A DNA stretch of 33,205 nt from RGIG4140 sp045532865 (lineage in GTDB: Bacteria; Pseudomonadota; Alphaproteobacteria; CAAHEQ01; UBA3637): assembly GCA_045532865.1 (NCBI GenBank), contig JAZSGT010000021.1:1-33205 (forward strand), given 5' to 3'. The notes under the pieces were generated by a model. That model was not told where the DNA came from, made no database searches, and was given only the letters and a program-made list of their open reading frames with translations. The translations under genes were made by a program, and so were the position numbers. Below are positions 33,195 to 33,205 of the stretch, in pieces (the first letter of the stretch is position 1; each line of letters begins with the position of its first letter).

Positions 33195-33205
33195 CATTTA
33201 CAACA

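Overview
The window is AT-rich chromosomal DNA from a Gram-negative bacterium (secretin, autotransporter barrel, MsbA, lipoproteins). The style of the Hpt/OmpR/EnvZ-like cluster and the prepilin starting with G|RSMVEMLG points to a low-GC alphaproteobacterium, probably a host- or gut-associated Rhodospirillales-like lineage. That placement is inferred from remembered resemblance, not from a search. I see no tRNA, rRNA, CRISPR array, insertion sequence or integrase, and no gene-free stretch longer than 300 bases.

Layout. 1-1325 (minus): an inactive-transglutaminase/7TM (UUP1) gene cut by the left edge, behind a RimB-like retropepsin lipoprotein. 1458-3483: dgkA, a small exported His-rich protein (minus) and a PreT/GltD-like flavoprotein. 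3572-6112: a tightly overlapping Hpt, response regulator and sensor kinase cluster. 6284-16087: the centrepiece, a seven-gene type IVb pilus operon of the R64 thin-pilus type (OmpA-like exported protein, TcpQ/PilL-like lipoprotein, PilN secretin, PilO2, PilP, PilQ ATPase, PilR platform), closed by a strong nested terminator. 16273-20322: dtd, a 57-residue ORF, murA, a Pro/Gln-rich lipoprotein and comM. 20330-22799 (minus): RNase D followed by an ankyrin-repeat protein with a TTG start. 22930-23388: a lone class III prepilin with its own consensus promoter and terminator. 23482-29427 (minus): a sugar-nucleotidyltransferase-like gene downstream of a giant autotransporter. 29556-33042: msbA-like ABC exporter, Hsp20, and two unrecognised genes behind a near-perfect sigma-70-type promoter.

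How they fit together. The pilus operon encodes secretin, alignment proteins, motor and platform, but no pilin, prepilin peptidase or lytic transglycosylase. The lone prepilin 6.8 kb downstream is the obvious candidate subunit, and a peptidase must lie elsewhere. The two-component cluster sits directly upstream in the same direction and could control the pilus (inference). The most unusual protein features are an apparent EF-hand-like helical module between Gly/Ser-rich linkers in the autotransporter passenger, an acidic Ser-rich insertion inside the PilN secretin domain, and a long acidic N-terminal extension with 14-residue repeats on the PilQ ATPase.
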